A DNA stretch of 64,000 nucleotides from Sulfuritalea sp. (GTDB lineage Bacteria; Pseudomonadota; Gammaproteobacteria; Burkholderiales; Rhodocyclaceae), in contig JALNYT010000004.1 in NCBI GenBank assembly GCA_023229685.1, positions 186,001 to 250,000 on the forward strand, written 5' to 3'. Position numbers and translations under genes: made by a program. Under the pieces are notes generated by a model. It did no database searches. It was given only the letters and a program-made list of their open reading frames with translations, and was not told the DNA's origin. Shown here piece after piece: positions 39,234-48,817 of the stretch (positions are counted from its first letter, which is position 1; every line of letters starts with the position of its first letter).

Positions 39234-42209
39234 TCAGGTTGTCAGTAGCATTTCGGCGGCAGGCATCGGCATGGCGAACAAGTAGCCCTGGCCGTAGTCG
39301 CAGCCTGCCGCTTTCAGCAACTCGAATTGCTCCGCCGTTTCGACGCCCTCGGCGATCACCTTGAGGCCGAGCTTGTGGGCCATGACGATGATCGCCTCGA
39401 CGATGGCCTCGTCGCCTGGATCGGTGGCCATGTCGCGGACGAACGACTGATCGATCTTGAGGAAGTCGAGCGGGAACTTTTTCAGGTAGGACATCGCCGA
39501 GTAGCCGGTACCGAAATCGTCCAGCGAAACCCGGAACCCGGCAGCGCGGAACTGCATCAGTTTTTTCGCGACTTCGGGCCTGTCGTCGAGTAGCAGCCCC
39601 TCGGTGATTTCGATGGCGATGCACTTGGCCGGTAGCCCGATCTCCTTCAGGTAAGCGATCCAGGTTTCGTGGGTGTTGCCCGAGAAGAACTGGCGCGGCG
39701 ACTTGTTGACGCTGATCTGGATCAGCCCGTCATCCGTATCCTTGAGCAATCCCGCGTCGTACCAGCGCTTGGCGGTGCGTGCCGATTCCTTGAACACCCA
39801 GTCGCCGATTTCGTGGATGAGGCCGATCTCCTCGGCGATGGGAATGAACTCCGCCGGTCCGACCATGCCATGCGTCGGATGGCGCCAGCGTAGCAGCGCT
39901 TCGGCCTTGATAACGCGGCCCGTGGCCAGTTCCACGATCGGCTGCAAATGCACCTCGAACTGGCCTGCGGCGATGGCGTTGCGCAAATCATTGCTGAGCA
40001 GCAGCCGTGTTTGCGCGATCGCCTGCATCGAAGCCGTGAAATAGTTGAAGCGGTTGCGGCCCTGCTCCTTGGCCGCATACATGGCCTGGTCGGCATTTTT
40101 CAGCAGGGTTTCGACGTTGCCGGCGTCGCTCGGAAAAATCGTGATGCCGATGCTGGCAGAAACGTAGACCGCGCCCGCATCGAGCACAAAGGGTGCCGCC
40201 AGCGTCTTGAGCATCGCCTGGGCGACCTCGCTGACGCGGTCGGTGTCGGTCAGCTCGGACATGATGACCGTGAACTCGTCGCCGCCAAGACGCGCTACCG
40301 TATCGGTGGCACGCACACAGTCGCAGACGCGGCGCGCTGCCTCGATCAGCAGGAGGTCGCCGGTATGGTGGCCGAGCGTGTCGTTCACTTCCTTGAAGCG
40401 GTCGAGGTCAACGAACAGCAGCGCCACGTACAGGCCGCCGCGTTGCGCCTTGAGGATTTCCTGCTCCAGGCGGTCGCGGAACAGGCGGCGGTTGGGCAAT
40501 TCGGTGAGGGAATCGTAGTTGGCCTGGCGCCAGATGGTTTCCTCGGTGCGCTTCTTTTCCGTGATGTCGGAAGACATGGCGATACGCCGCAGTACCTTGC
40601 CACTCGCGTCGCAGATGGTACTGATCGACAGCCACTCCGGGTATTCCTCGCCGCTCTTGCGCCGGTTCCAGATCTCTCCCTGCCAGCGTCCGGTCGTCTC
40701 CAGCGCGTGCCACATTTCCTGATAAAAGGGCAGATCGTGCCGACTGCTTTTCAGCAGGTTCGAGTCATGGCCGATGGCTTCGTGCGAGGCATAGCCGGTT
40801 ACCTGCGTGAAGGCCGGATTGATGGCGATAATGCGGTTGTCGGCATCCGTCACCGCAATCGCTTCGCTGACGGCCTGATGCACCGAGGCGGCGATTTGAA
40901 GTTCGTTTTCGGTGCGCTTGCGCTCTATGGTGAGTCCGGCCAGTTGGACTGCTTCGTGCATCAGCTCGATATCGCCGGCATCCGGCACGGCCGGGTGCGT
41001 CCAGTAAAAGGCGAAGACGCCAAGTACCTCGCCGTTCAATGCAAGGATCGGTTCCGACCGGCATGAAACCTGCTCACCCGCTACCGCCGGGGGCCGGCAA
41101 TCGGCGCAGCCGGAATGGGCGTAAATGTCATCCACGATTCGGCGCTTGCCGCGGTTCGCCGTCGCTGCGCAGCTGCCGCCGATGGACGTTGTCGCGCTAA
41201 TGACGCGATCCGGCAGGTGCGGGGCGGCGCCATAAATCAGGTGTTGGCCCGACTCGTCCAATAGCAGGATGGAGCAGACCATGCCGTGAGCCTGCCGCTC
41301 CGTGCCTTCGGCGATGAGATGGAGTAACTCGGGCAAAGCGGCATCCTCGGCGAGCCGGCCGGTAACCACGTTGCGCGTGCGCTGCCGTTCCTCGCCGCGC
41401 TTGCGCGCGGTGATCTCGAGATTGTTGCCAAGATAGCCGGTGATCTCCCCCTTTTCGTTGCGCAAGGCGACGGCATGCCCATTCACCCATACGACTTTGC
41501 CGTCGGGCTTGAGGAAGCGGTAGTCCATGGACCATTCGCCATCGGGTGACAGAGCGCCTCGCCATATGGATTCGACTGAATCCCGGTCGTCCGGATGTAT
41601 CGTTCGCGCCCACCCTTGCCCGGCGGTTTCAGCCGCGGAAAGACCCGCGATTTCGCACCAGCGGCGGTTCACATAAAGGCAATTGCCCTGACTGTCGATC
41701 TGGTAGATGCCCACCGGGGCATGGGTCGCCAGCATGCGGAAGCGTTCCTCGCTCTGCTTGAGCTCGGATACCCGCTCCCTGATTTTCGATTCCAGCAGCA
41801 GTTGATTGGACTCGAGCTGGCGGCGCTGGCGGTACAACTCGCAGAAGACCTTCACCTTGCTCTGGAGGATGTGGGGTTCGAAGGGTTTGATCAGGTAATC
41901 GACGGCACCCAGGTCGTAACCCTTGAACTGCAGCCGTATATCCTTCATCCCGGCGGTGACGAAGATGATCGGCAGATGCCGTGTCTTGGGATTGGACCGC
42001 ATCAGTTCGGCCGTCTCGAAGCCGTCCATGCCGGGCATCTGCACATCGAGCAGCACCAGCGCGAAATCCTGCTTCAGGGTATGCCGCAAGGCGTCGTTGC
42101 CCGACAGGGCTTTTACCAGGTCGAGCCCCTCGTCGCCGAGCACTGCCTCAAGCGCCACCAGGTTTTCCGGGCGGTCGTCGACCAGCAGCAGCGCTACCTT
42201 CTCAAGCAT
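39234..42209 (-). CDS. Response regulator with PAS, GAF, GGDEF and EAL domains
   Basis: The 991-residue protein reads: receiver (~5-125, phospho-acceptor Asp in LVLLDVQMPG), coiled linker, PAS (~150-275), GAF (~290-420), PAS (~430-550), GGDEF (~560-725; intact RLGGDEF near 641) and EAL (~735-985; KAEALLRWRHP near 767). Both cyclic-di-GMP output motifs look canonical, so it may make and/or break c-di-GMP under phosphorylation control. It is the last gene of a four-gene operon, overlapping cheB by 8 bp. The histidine kinase at 43656 is the likely phosphodonor. Confidence 0.93.
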   Translation of the reverse strand: MLEKVALLLVDDRPENLVALEAVLGDEGLDLVKALSGNDALRHTLKQDFALVLLDVQMPGMDGFETAELMRSNPKTRHLPIIFVTAGMKDIRLQFKGYDLGAVDYLIKPFEPHILQSKVKVFCELYRQRRQLESNQLLLESKIRERVSELKQSEERFRMLATHAPVGIYQIDSQGNCLYVNRRWCEIAGLSAAETAGQGWARTIHPDDRDSVESIWRGALSPDGEWSMDYRFLKPDGKVVWVNGHAVALRNEKGEITGYLGNNLEITARKRGEERQRTRNVVTGRLAEDAALPELLHLIAEGTERQAHGMVCSILLLDESGQHLIYGAAPHLPDRVISATTSIGGSCAATANRGKRRIVDDIYAHSGCADCRPPAVAGEQVSCRSEPILALNGEVLGVFAFYWTHPAVPDAGDIELMHEAVQLAGLTIERKRTENELQIAASVHQAVSEAIAVTDADNRIIAINPAFTQVTGYASHEAIGHDSNLLKSSRHDLPFYQEMWHALETTGRWQGEIWNRRKSGEEYPEWLSISTICDASGKVLRRIAMSSDITEKKRTEETIWRQANYDSLTELPNRRLFRDRLEQEILKAQRGGLYVALLFVDLDRFKEVNDTLGHHTGDLLLIEAARRVCDCVRATDTVARLGGDEFTVIMSELTDTDRVSEVAQAMLKTLAAPFVLDAGAVYVSASIGITIFPSDAGNVETLLKNADQAMYAAKEQGRNRFNYFTASMQAIAQTRLLLSNDLRNAIAAGQFEVHLQPIVELATGRVIKAEALLRWRHPTHGMVGPAEFIPIAEEIGLIHEIGDWVFKESARTAKRWYDAGLLKDTDDGLIQISVNKSPRQFFSGNTHETWIAYLKEIGLPAKCIAIEITEGLLLDDRPEVAKKLMQFRAAGFRVSLDDFGTGYSAMSYLKKFPLDFLKIDQSFVRDMATDPGDEAIVEAIIVMAHKLGLKVIAEGVETAEQFELLKAAGCDYGQGYLFAMPMPAAEMLLTT

Positions 42210-42813
42210 CTCGCCCTCTCATGTCATGCGGCATCGTGGTGCGTCTCGGCGCCAGCTTCTGCAAGAGAGCCGCCATGCCATCCAAAGCAACCACATAGTC
42301 TACGCCGGTTGCGGCGATCGCGGCTTGCGGCATTTGCCGGGCTTCGGCATCCGCCGGGTCCTGGACGATGGCTACGCCGCCGTTTTGCTTGATGGTTTTC
42401 AATCCCAGGCTGCCATCGAAATTGGCGCCGGTGAGGACGACGCCGATCAGGTTCGGCCCGAAGACTGCAGCGGCCGACTCGAACAGGACATCGGCTGAAG
42501 GACGGGCAAAACTCACGTAGGGGTCCGCCGAGAGCGACAGGAAACCCTCCCGTTCCACCAGCAGATGGTAGTTTGGAGGAGCCAGGTAAACCGTGCCGGG
42601 AAGGATCTCATCCAGTTCGTCGGCCTCCTTCACGCGCAGGGCACAGCATTTGTCGAGCAGTTTCGCCAAGCCACTCCCCGCATCCGGGCGCATGTGCTGA
42701 ACGATCAGGACGGGGAGGGCAAAATCCGCCGGCAATTGGCCGAGCAACTTTTGCAGCGCGTGCACCCCGCCGGTGGAGACGCCAATGACCACGGCCTGGA
42801 ATACCCTAGTCAT
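42202..42813 (-). CDS. Stand-alone CheB-type protein-glutamate methylesterase domain
   Basis: The 203-residue catalytic domain has no receiver domain. The triad is Ser in VIGVSTGGVHAL, His in LIVQHMRPDAGSGLA and Asp in VLTGANFDGSLGLK. Classical CheB has an N-terminal receiver that controls the esterase; here that is missing, so control must come from elsewhere. It overlaps both its neighbours by 8 bp (cheR upstream, the GGDEF-EAL protein downstream). The probable role is demethylating Glu residues on a receptor-like partner, plausibly the membrane kinase in the same operon. Confidence 0.92.
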   Translation of the reverse strand: MTRVFQAVVIGVSTGGVHALQKLLGQLPADFALPVLIVQHMRPDAGSGLAKLLDKCCALRVKEADELDEILPGTVYLAPPNYHLLVEREGFLSLSADPYVSFARPSADVLFESAAAVFGPNLIGVVLTGANFDGSLGLKTIKQNGGVAIVQDPADAEARQMPQAAIAATGVDYVVALDGMAALLQKLAPRRTTMPHDMRGRDA

Positions 42814-43639
42814 AACGTTTTCTGTAGATACGCAGCCCCGGTGCCAGTTCCTCGTAGCGTTCCGCCATTTTTCTTTTCTCCAGGCTTTCCTTGAGACCGA
42901 GGCAGAGGAATCCCCCCGGCAGCAGGCTGCTGTCGAAAAGGCGCAGGCAGCGTTCCTTGAGGGTGGGCTTGAAATAGATCATGACGTTGCGGCACAAAAC
43001 CATGTTCATTTCGCCGAACTCGCCGTCGACCGCCAGGTTGTGCGGGGCGAAGACGATATCCTTCTTCAATGCGGACGACAGAATCGCACGATCGTAGCGG
43101 GCGGTGTAATAGTCGGCAAAGGAGGCGCTGCCGCCGCTTTTCTGGTAGTTGCGGGTGAAGCGCTGCATCTCCGTGATCGACACCACGCCCTCGCCGGCCT
43201 TTTGCAGCACCGTCTCGTTGATGTCGGTGGCGTACATGCGGTAGCGCCCGGCCATCCCCTCCTCGTTCAGCAGTATCGCCATGGAATAGGCTTCCTCGCC
43301 CGTGGCGCAGCCCGCGTGCCAGATCTTGACGAAGGGATAGGTCTTGAGGAAGGGCACCACCTGTTCCCGTAGCGCCTTGAAGAAAGCCGGGTCGCGGAAC
43401 ATTTCGGTGACGTTGACGGTGATGCCGCGTAACAGCGACTCGAACACGCTGCGGTCGCGCAGCAGCAGCGACTGCGCCTGCGAGAAGGTCTCGAATTCCG
43501 ACTCGGCCAGCCAGTGGGTCAGCCGGCGCTTGATCGAGGCATCGGCATAGTCGCGGAAGTCGTAGCCATAAATCCGCTCCACCCCCTCCAGCAGGAGCCG
43601 GATTTCCACGTCCTCCACTTCGTCGGGTTTCATGGCCAC
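42806..43639 (-). CDS. CheR-type protein-glutamate methyltransferase
   Basis: The 277-residue protein has a helical N-terminal CheR domain (YGYDFRDYADASIKRRL). The SAM-binding domain contains VKIWHAGCATGEEAYSMAILL, YATDINETVLQKAGEG and MVLCRNVMIYFKPTLKERCL, the canonical CheR motifs. The N-terminal helices carry Arg residues that in the family contact receptor methylation helices. It methylates Glu side chains using SAM. It begins 16 bp after the kinase stop. Confidence 0.94.
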   Translation of the reverse strand: MAMKPDEVEDVEIRLLLEGVERIYGYDFRDYADASIKRRLTHWLAESEFETFSQAQSLLLRDRSVFESLLRGITVNVTEMFRDPAFFKALREQVVPFLKTYPFVKIWHAGCATGEEAYSMAILLNEEGMAGRYRMYATDINETVLQKAGEGVVSITEMQRFTRNYQKSGGSASFADYYTARYDRAILSSALKKDIVFAPHNLAVDGEFGEMNMVLCRNVMIYFKPTLKERCLRLFDSSLLPGGFLCLGLKESLEKRKMAERYEELAPGLRIYRKRYD

Positions 43640-43655
43640 CGCGTACAGAGAGTTT

Positions 43656-46600
43656 CTAAATGTGCTGGAAGATCCAGACGCGGATCAGCGACAGCAGTTT
43701 GTCCACCTCGATCGGCTTGGCGATGTAGTCGCTCGCCCCCGCCGCCATGCACTTCTGTTGATCGCCCCGCAAAGCCTTGGCGGTCATGGCGATGATGGGA
43801 ATATTCACCAGCCGAGGATTCTTGCGAATCTCGCGCATGGCGGCGTAGCCATCCATTTCCGGCATCATGATGTCCATCAGTATTATGCTGATATCGTGAT
43901 GATCCTCAAGCCGGGCAAGAGCCTCCCTGCCGTTTTCCGCTTCAATCACCACCATGTTCTTCTCCGCCAGGACGCTGGAGAGAGAGAAGATGTTGCGCAT
44001 GTCGTCGTCGACCAGCAGCACCTTCCTGCCTTCCAGCATCGCCTCCTTGTCGATGGCCGTGCGGATCATGCGCTGCTTGTTCGGATGCAGGTTGCTCTCC
44101 ACCAGATGGAGGAACAGAGTGACCTCGTTGAGCAGCCGCTCCGGACTCTTGGCGCCCTTGATGATGATGCTCTCGGCGAAGCGCCGCAGCTTGCGCTCGT
44201 CCTCGTGGGTCAGCTCACGGCCGGAGTGGATGATGACCGGAATCCGCCGTGCCCCTTCCATGTTCTGGATGTATTCGAGCAACTCGAAACCGGACATGTC
44301 GGAAAGACCCAGGTCGAGGACCATGCAATCGAAAGCCTGGGAGGCAAGCAGGCGGATGGCATCTCTTCCCGTCACCGCCACCACGATATCGACGCCGTCT
44401 TCCTCGAGCAGGGCGACCATGCTTTTCGCCTCGTCCTCGTTGTCTTCGACGATCAGAAGTTTGCGCACCGATTTGGCCAGTGAACCCTCGATCGACTGCA
44501 ACACATCGTTGATTTGTTCCATGCTGACCGGTTTGGTGGCGAAGCCGATGGCACCCATGGCCATCGCCTTCTGGCGGTCCTCCAGGCAAGTGACGAAATG
44601 AACCGGAATATGCCGGGTGCGCGGGTTGTCCTTGAGACTGCGCATTACGCCCCAGCCGTCGATGTGGGGCAGCATCACATCGAGAATGACGGCGCTCGGC
44701 AGAAAGCGTCTCGCCATTGCGATGCCGCTTTCCCCGTCCGAAGCCACCAGGGCATCAAACCCGCGCTCCTTGACCATTCCCTGCAGGATACTGGCGAAGC
44801 TGAGATCGTCTTCGATGATCAGGATGCATTTGTCGCCCGCCGCGAGCTGGGCGCGATCGTCCGGCAAGGGCGCCGGGAAGGGAGGGGGTTCCTCGCTTTC
44901 CATGCCGGCCGGGAGTGGCGCCGGGACTGACGGCCGCGGCGCCTGGCGCGGCGAGTGCATCGGCGCAGCGTGGGCGAGCTTGGGCGTCGTCGCATCGACC
45001 TCGGTCGTCGCTGCAGAGAGCGGCATATAGAGCGTGAACACGCTGCCCTTGCCCTCTTCGCTGCTCATGCGGATGTCCCCATTCATCCTGTGTGCAAGCT
45101 GGAGCGAGATGGAAAGCCCCAGCCCCGTGCCTCCATACTTGCGGCTGATCGAACCGTCCGCCTGCTGGAAGGCCTCGAAAACCAGTTGCTGCTTTGCCGC
45201 GGAAACGCCGATGCCGGTATCGCTGACGATAAAGGCGAGCGCCGGCACCGGTAGCGGGTTTTCCTGCGCCGCGGGGATGACGATGCGCAGGCGGACCTCC
45301 CCCTTCTCGGTGAATTTCAGCGCATTCGACAGCAGGTTCTTGAGTACCTGGTGCACCCGCTGTTCGTCGCCATGGAACGTCGCCGGGACACCGGTATCGG
45401 TCTCGACCCGGAAAGCGAGCCCCTTCTGTTCCGCCAGCGGTTCGAACGTGGCACGGATCGAATCGCACAGATCCGGCACCGGTAGCGCGGCGCAATTGAA
45501 CTGCATCTGACCGGCTTCGACCTTGGACAGGTCGAGGATGTCGTTGATGAGATTGAGCAGGTCCATGCCGGCAGAATTGATGGTGGCGGCGAATTCGACC
45601 TGCTTGTCGCTCAGGTTGCCATCCTTGTTCTGTTTCAGCAGGCTGGAGAGAATCATCAGGCTGTTGAGCGGGGTGCGCAGCTCGTGCGACATGTTGGCGA
45701 GGAATTCCGACTTGTAGGTGCTGACCCGTTCCAGTTCCGCCACCTTCTCGTGCAGAATCCGGCTCGCGGCCTCGATTTCATGGTTCTTCAGGCGAATATT
45801 CTCGCGCTGCTGCTCCAGCATCTGAGCCCGTTCTTCAAGCTCCTCGTTGCTTTGCTGCAGTTCCTCCTGCTGCACCCGGAGTTCCTCGGCCTGCTGTTCG
45901 GTTTGCTCGAGGAGCTCGGCCGTCCGCTGGTGAGCGAGGTTGGCATCGATGGCGATGGCAATCGTTTCCCTGGCAATTTCCAGAAACTTCAGCTCGTTCT
46001 CGCTGAACTCGCGGAAGGTCGCGATTTCGATCACGCCGACCAGACGGTTGCCATGCAACAGTGGAATGGCGACGACGATCTTCGGCACCGACGTGCCAAG
46101 GGCGGAGCCGATCGGCAGGTAGTCTGGCGGCAGGTCGGTCAGGAAGATGATCTTCTGTGTGCGCGCCGCCTGACCGATCGCCCCCTCACCGAGGTGGAAA
46201 TACTCGCCGAGCTTCATGTCCTTTCGGGCGGCGTAGGTGGCGGTCAGGGAAAGTCTTACGGCCCGTTCATCAAACAGGTAGAAGGCGCCCATGCCGGCGC
46301 TGAGGTGGGTCACCAAAAAACCCAGCACCTCGTCCGCCATCTCGGCCGTGTTCTGCTCTTCGCGGATCAGGATATTCAGTTCGTTGCGCCCGCTCTTCAG
46401 CCAGTCGCGCGCCGCCTCGTTTTCGCGCGCCAGCCGCAGGGACCTGGTCATGTGCAGAAAAGCTTCGTCGAGCGCGCATTGAACCTCGCTCAGGTGGAAT
46501 GCCGTTTTCATCAGGACGCCCAGTTCATCCTTGGGTAGCGCGTCGAGATCCATTTGCAGGGGTTCGGAGACGACAATCTCGCGGCTCAGGTCTCCGGCCC

Positions 46601-47336
46601 CGACGGCTTGCGCGGCGAGTACCTTGTCAGCGCTGTCCGCGATCAGGGCATGGACTGTCCCGACCGCAAGTTTCAGCGACTGCCTGACGCTGCGGATGAC
46701 CAGAAAGGCCACCGCGGCACCGCCGGCGATGATCATGACCAGCATGAAGGCAATCGTCCCCAGCGCCGCGTTCCGCTCCTTCAGCGCCGCATCTTCGAGC
46801 TCGGCGGCCCTGGCCGCGGAAAAATCGGCGACGTCGCTTACCTCCTTGAAAACCACATCGACCAGGCGTGCGTCGCGGCCGTCGTTCAGCGCCGTCGCCT
46901 CGGCGCGGCGCCCGCTGCGTGCCAGTGCGAGGGTTTCGTCGCGGGCGGCATGCCAGGCGGCCAATGCCTTGTCGACGCGGGTGAGTTCTGCCTTGTTGCC
47001 GAGGAAACGCTCGCGAACCGTCGCCATGTTCTTGTCGATGCGGGCCGTTGTCGCGGATAGCTCCTGCTGCAATTGGCCGGTCTCGGCAGCACTGGCTTTG
47101 CTCACCAGGTCGCTGGCCATTTTCTCGCTGACGAGGACATCCGCTCTCACGTTGAGTATGGCGGTTGTTACGGCGAACGGGTAGCGGAAGATGTCCGAGC
47201 TGATCGCGGACAATTGAGTAATGCTGCGCGTCCCGAGGAAACCCAGCACCAGAAGTCCGAGCAGCATCAGAAGGAGTCCGATGGCCAGCCGGGTGACAAT
47301 CTTCATTCGATTCAGCATTGCCTGGTTCCCATCCAA
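43656..47336 (-). CDS. Membrane hybrid histidine kinase with GAF and three receiver domains
   Basis: The 1226-residue protein. Helix 1 (~13-33), a helical periplasmic domain like methyl-accepting receptors (~35-190), helix 2 (~195-215) and a HAMP-like segment are followed by GAF (~330-480) and a long Glu/Gln coiled coil (~485-540). HisKA comes next, with SHELRTPLNSL (His near 549), then HATPase (~655-780; GIGVS and GGTGLGLSIS). Three receivers follow with acceptor Asp near 884, 1008 and 1156. The receptor-like N-terminus plus CheR and CheB in the operon suggest adaptation by methylation. It should phosphorylate its own receivers and the REC-GGDEF-EAL protein. Confidence 0.93.
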   Translation of the reverse strand: MDGNQAMLNRMKIVTRLAIGLLLMLLGLLVLGFLGTRSITQLSAISSDIFRYPFAVTTAILNVRADVLVSEKMASDLVSKASAAETGQLQQELSATTARIDKNMATVRERFLGNKAELTRVDKALAAWHAARDETLALARSGRRAEATALNDGRDARLVDVVFKEVSDVADFSAARAAELEDAALKERNAALGTIAFMLVMIIAGGAAVAFLVIRSVRQSLKLAVGTVHALIADSADKVLAAQAVGAGDLSREIVVSEPLQMDLDALPKDELGVLMKTAFHLSEVQCALDEAFLHMTRSLRLARENEAARDWLKSGRNELNILIREEQNTAEMADEVLGFLVTHLSAGMGAFYLFDERAVRLSLTATYAARKDMKLGEYFHLGEGAIGQAARTQKIIFLTDLPPDYLPIGSALGTSVPKIVVAIPLLHGNRLVGVIEIATFREFSENELKFLEIARETIAIAIDANLAHQRTAELLEQTEQQAEELRVQQEELQQSNEELEERAQMLEQQRENIRLKNHEIEAASRILHEKVAELERVSTYKSEFLANMSHELRTPLNSLMILSSLLKQNKDGNLSDKQVEFAATINSAGMDLLNLINDILDLSKVEAGQMQFNCAALPVPDLCDSIRATFEPLAEQKGLAFRVETDTGVPATFHGDEQRVHQVLKNLLSNALKFTEKGEVRLRIVIPAAQENPLPVPALAFIVSDTGIGVSAAKQQLVFEAFQQADGSISRKYGGTGLGLSISLQLAHRMNGDIRMSSEEGKGSVFTLYMPLSAATTEVDATTPKLAHAAPMHSPRQAPRPSVPAPLPAGMESEEPPPFPAPLPDDRAQLAAGDKCILIIEDDLSFASILQGMVKERGFDALVASDGESGIAMARRFLPSAVILDVMLPHIDGWGVMRSLKDNPRTRHIPVHFVTCLEDRQKAMAMGAIGFATKPVSMEQINDVLQSIEGSLAKSVRKLLIVEDNEDEAKSMVALLEEDGVDIVVAVTGRDAIRLLASQAFDCMVLDLGLSDMSGFELLEYIQNMEGARRIPVIIHSGRELTHEDERKLRRFAESIIIKGAKSPERLLNEVTLFLHLVESNLHPNKQRMIRTAIDKEAMLEGRKVLLVDDDMRNIFSLSSVLAEKNMVVIEAENGREALARLEDHHDISIILMDIMMPEMDGYAAMREIRKNPRLVNIPIIAMTAKALRGDQQKCMAAGASDYIAKPIEVDKLLSLIRVWIFQHI

Positions 47337-47802
47337 ATCATGGCATTAGTCAAAACTTCGAGCATAGTCGGGCGCGCAAAGCCCATCCATGATGCATCGC
47401 ATGGTTGGAGATCAAGCACCATGTCCATCTCCAGGACATCTCTGGACACCGGGGGGGTAGAGCGGTGGTCCCCTTCTTACTCCCGGAGAAGGGGCAAACT
47501 TTGGCGTGGCTTATCTTTCTTATGATCCGACCCCGCTCATCATAACGTTGACTGTCCCGCCAGTCATGGTTCGATGCCGTCCTCCGTCTCGATTTAGCCA
47601 GCGCCTTCGATTTTCGCGGGCAGCACGGGACACTCAAGCTGCAAACCTTGATTGGCCACAGAGGACACAGAGTTCACAGAGAACAAACAGGGAGTTGAGG
47701 AACGTTGTTGCCTCATCCGCCGGGTGAATGCTCGAGGTGCTGAAACCCCGTTCTATCTCTGTGCCCTCTGTGATCTCTGTGGCTGAAATTGTGGTTGTTG
47801 GA
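47337..47802. other. Intergenic region between the signalling operon and dusC
   Basis: No gene is supported. Contents: the promoter side of the kinase gene; a hairpin CCCCTTCT (47470-47477) / AGAAGGGG (47487-47494), 8 bp perfect; and repeat copy E at 47643-47795. Short frames here are translations of the repeat and not genes. Confidence 0.6.
47643..47795. repeat. CACAGAG inverted-array element, copy E
   Basis: The left arm is 47654-47684, led by AAACC at 47643, and the right arm is 47755-47783, diverged by several bases. The spacer is ~70 bp. It is the most degenerate copy. The right arm ends 19-20 bp from the dusC stop at 47803. Confidence 0.8.
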
Positions 47803-48783
47803 TCAGTTCTGCCTCGGGTCCGCCGCGGCGAGGGCCGGGCCACAACGCTCCAGCGCCAGACTAATCTCGGCCGCCTGGCGCAACTCCCGTATCTCGCCGT
47901 AGAGCAAGGTGGCTTCGGGGTAGCTGCGTCGCATGAGGCCCAGCCACTGCTTGAGGCGGCCGGGCGACTGGTGCGGCGGCAGCTTCAACTGCACCCGTTC
48001 CCAGAATTCGGCGATCAAGGTCCTGAGGACGTCCCACTCGCCTGCGCCGGCGTGTTCTGCGCGGCCGTCACGGATGCGCCGCGCCAGCAGCGGGTCGGCG
48101 ACCGCGCCGCGGCCCAGCATGACGTCCGCGCAGCCGGTGGCGGCGCAGATCCTGCGGTAGTCGGCGACGTTCCATACCTCGCCGTTGGCGATGATCGGCA
48201 GCCTGACCGCCTCGCGGATGCGCGCCACCCATTCCCAGCGCACCTGCGGCCGGTAGCCGTCCTGTTTGGTGCGGGCGTGCACCACCAGTTCCTGCATACC
48301 GCCGGCTTCGAGCGCCAGCGCGCAGTCGAGGGCGCGGCCGGTGTCCTCGATGCCGAGGCGCATCTTGGCCGTCACCGGAATCGCCGGCGGCACGGCGGCG
48401 CGCACCGCGCCGGCGATGCGCTGCAGCAGTTCCGGCTCGTCGAGCAGTGCCGCGCCGCCGCGATTGCGATTCACCAGCGGGGTCGGGCAGCCGAAGTTCA
48501 GGTCGATCCCGGCCGGCTCGAGCAGTGCCAGATGGGCGGCGTTGGCAGCCATCATCGCCGGATCGGAGCCGAGCAACTGGATGCGGACGGGGGTGCCGCT
48601 CGCGGTGCGCGAGCCGTTGTTGAGTTCCGGACTGAAGCGCGTGAAGCAGGAGTGCGGCAGCACGGTGGTGGTGACGCGCACGAATTCGGTGACGCACCAG
48701 TCATAGCCGCCGGCCGAGGTCAGCACCGCGCGCAGCACGTCGTCGGCGAGGCCCTCCATCGGGGCGAGGATGATGCGGCTCAT
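47803..48783 (-). CDS. dusC: tRNA-dihydrouridine(16) synthase
   Basis: The 326-residue FMN-dependent TIM-barrel enzyme reduces uridine in tRNA. It starts MSRIILAPMEGLADDVLRAV; this APMEG form points to DusC rather than DusA or DusB. The catalytic Cys is in DLNFGCPTPLVNRNRGGAALL. FMN and phosphate-binding segments include IIANGEVWN and VMLGRGAVADPLL. DusC targets U16 in E. coli; the same site is inferred here. Confidence 0.9.
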   Translation of the reverse strand: MSRIILAPMEGLADDVLRAVLTSAGGYDWCVTEFVRVTTTVLPHSCFTRFSPELNNGSRTASGTPVRIQLLGSDPAMMAANAAHLALLEPAGIDLNFGCPTPLVNRNRGGAALLDEPELLQRIAGAVRAAVPPAIPVTAKMRLGIEDTGRALDCALALEAGGMQELVVHARTKQDGYRPQVRWEWVARIREAVRLPIIANGEVWNVADYRRICAATGCADVMLGRGAVADPLLARRIRDGRAEHAGAGEWDVLRTLIAEFWERVQLKLPPHQSPGRLKQWLGLMRRSYPEATLLYGEIRELRQAAEISLALERCGPALAAADPRQN

Positions 48784-48817
48784 CGCCGGGGTACCAGCAC
48801 CGACTCTTGCGTCCTGC

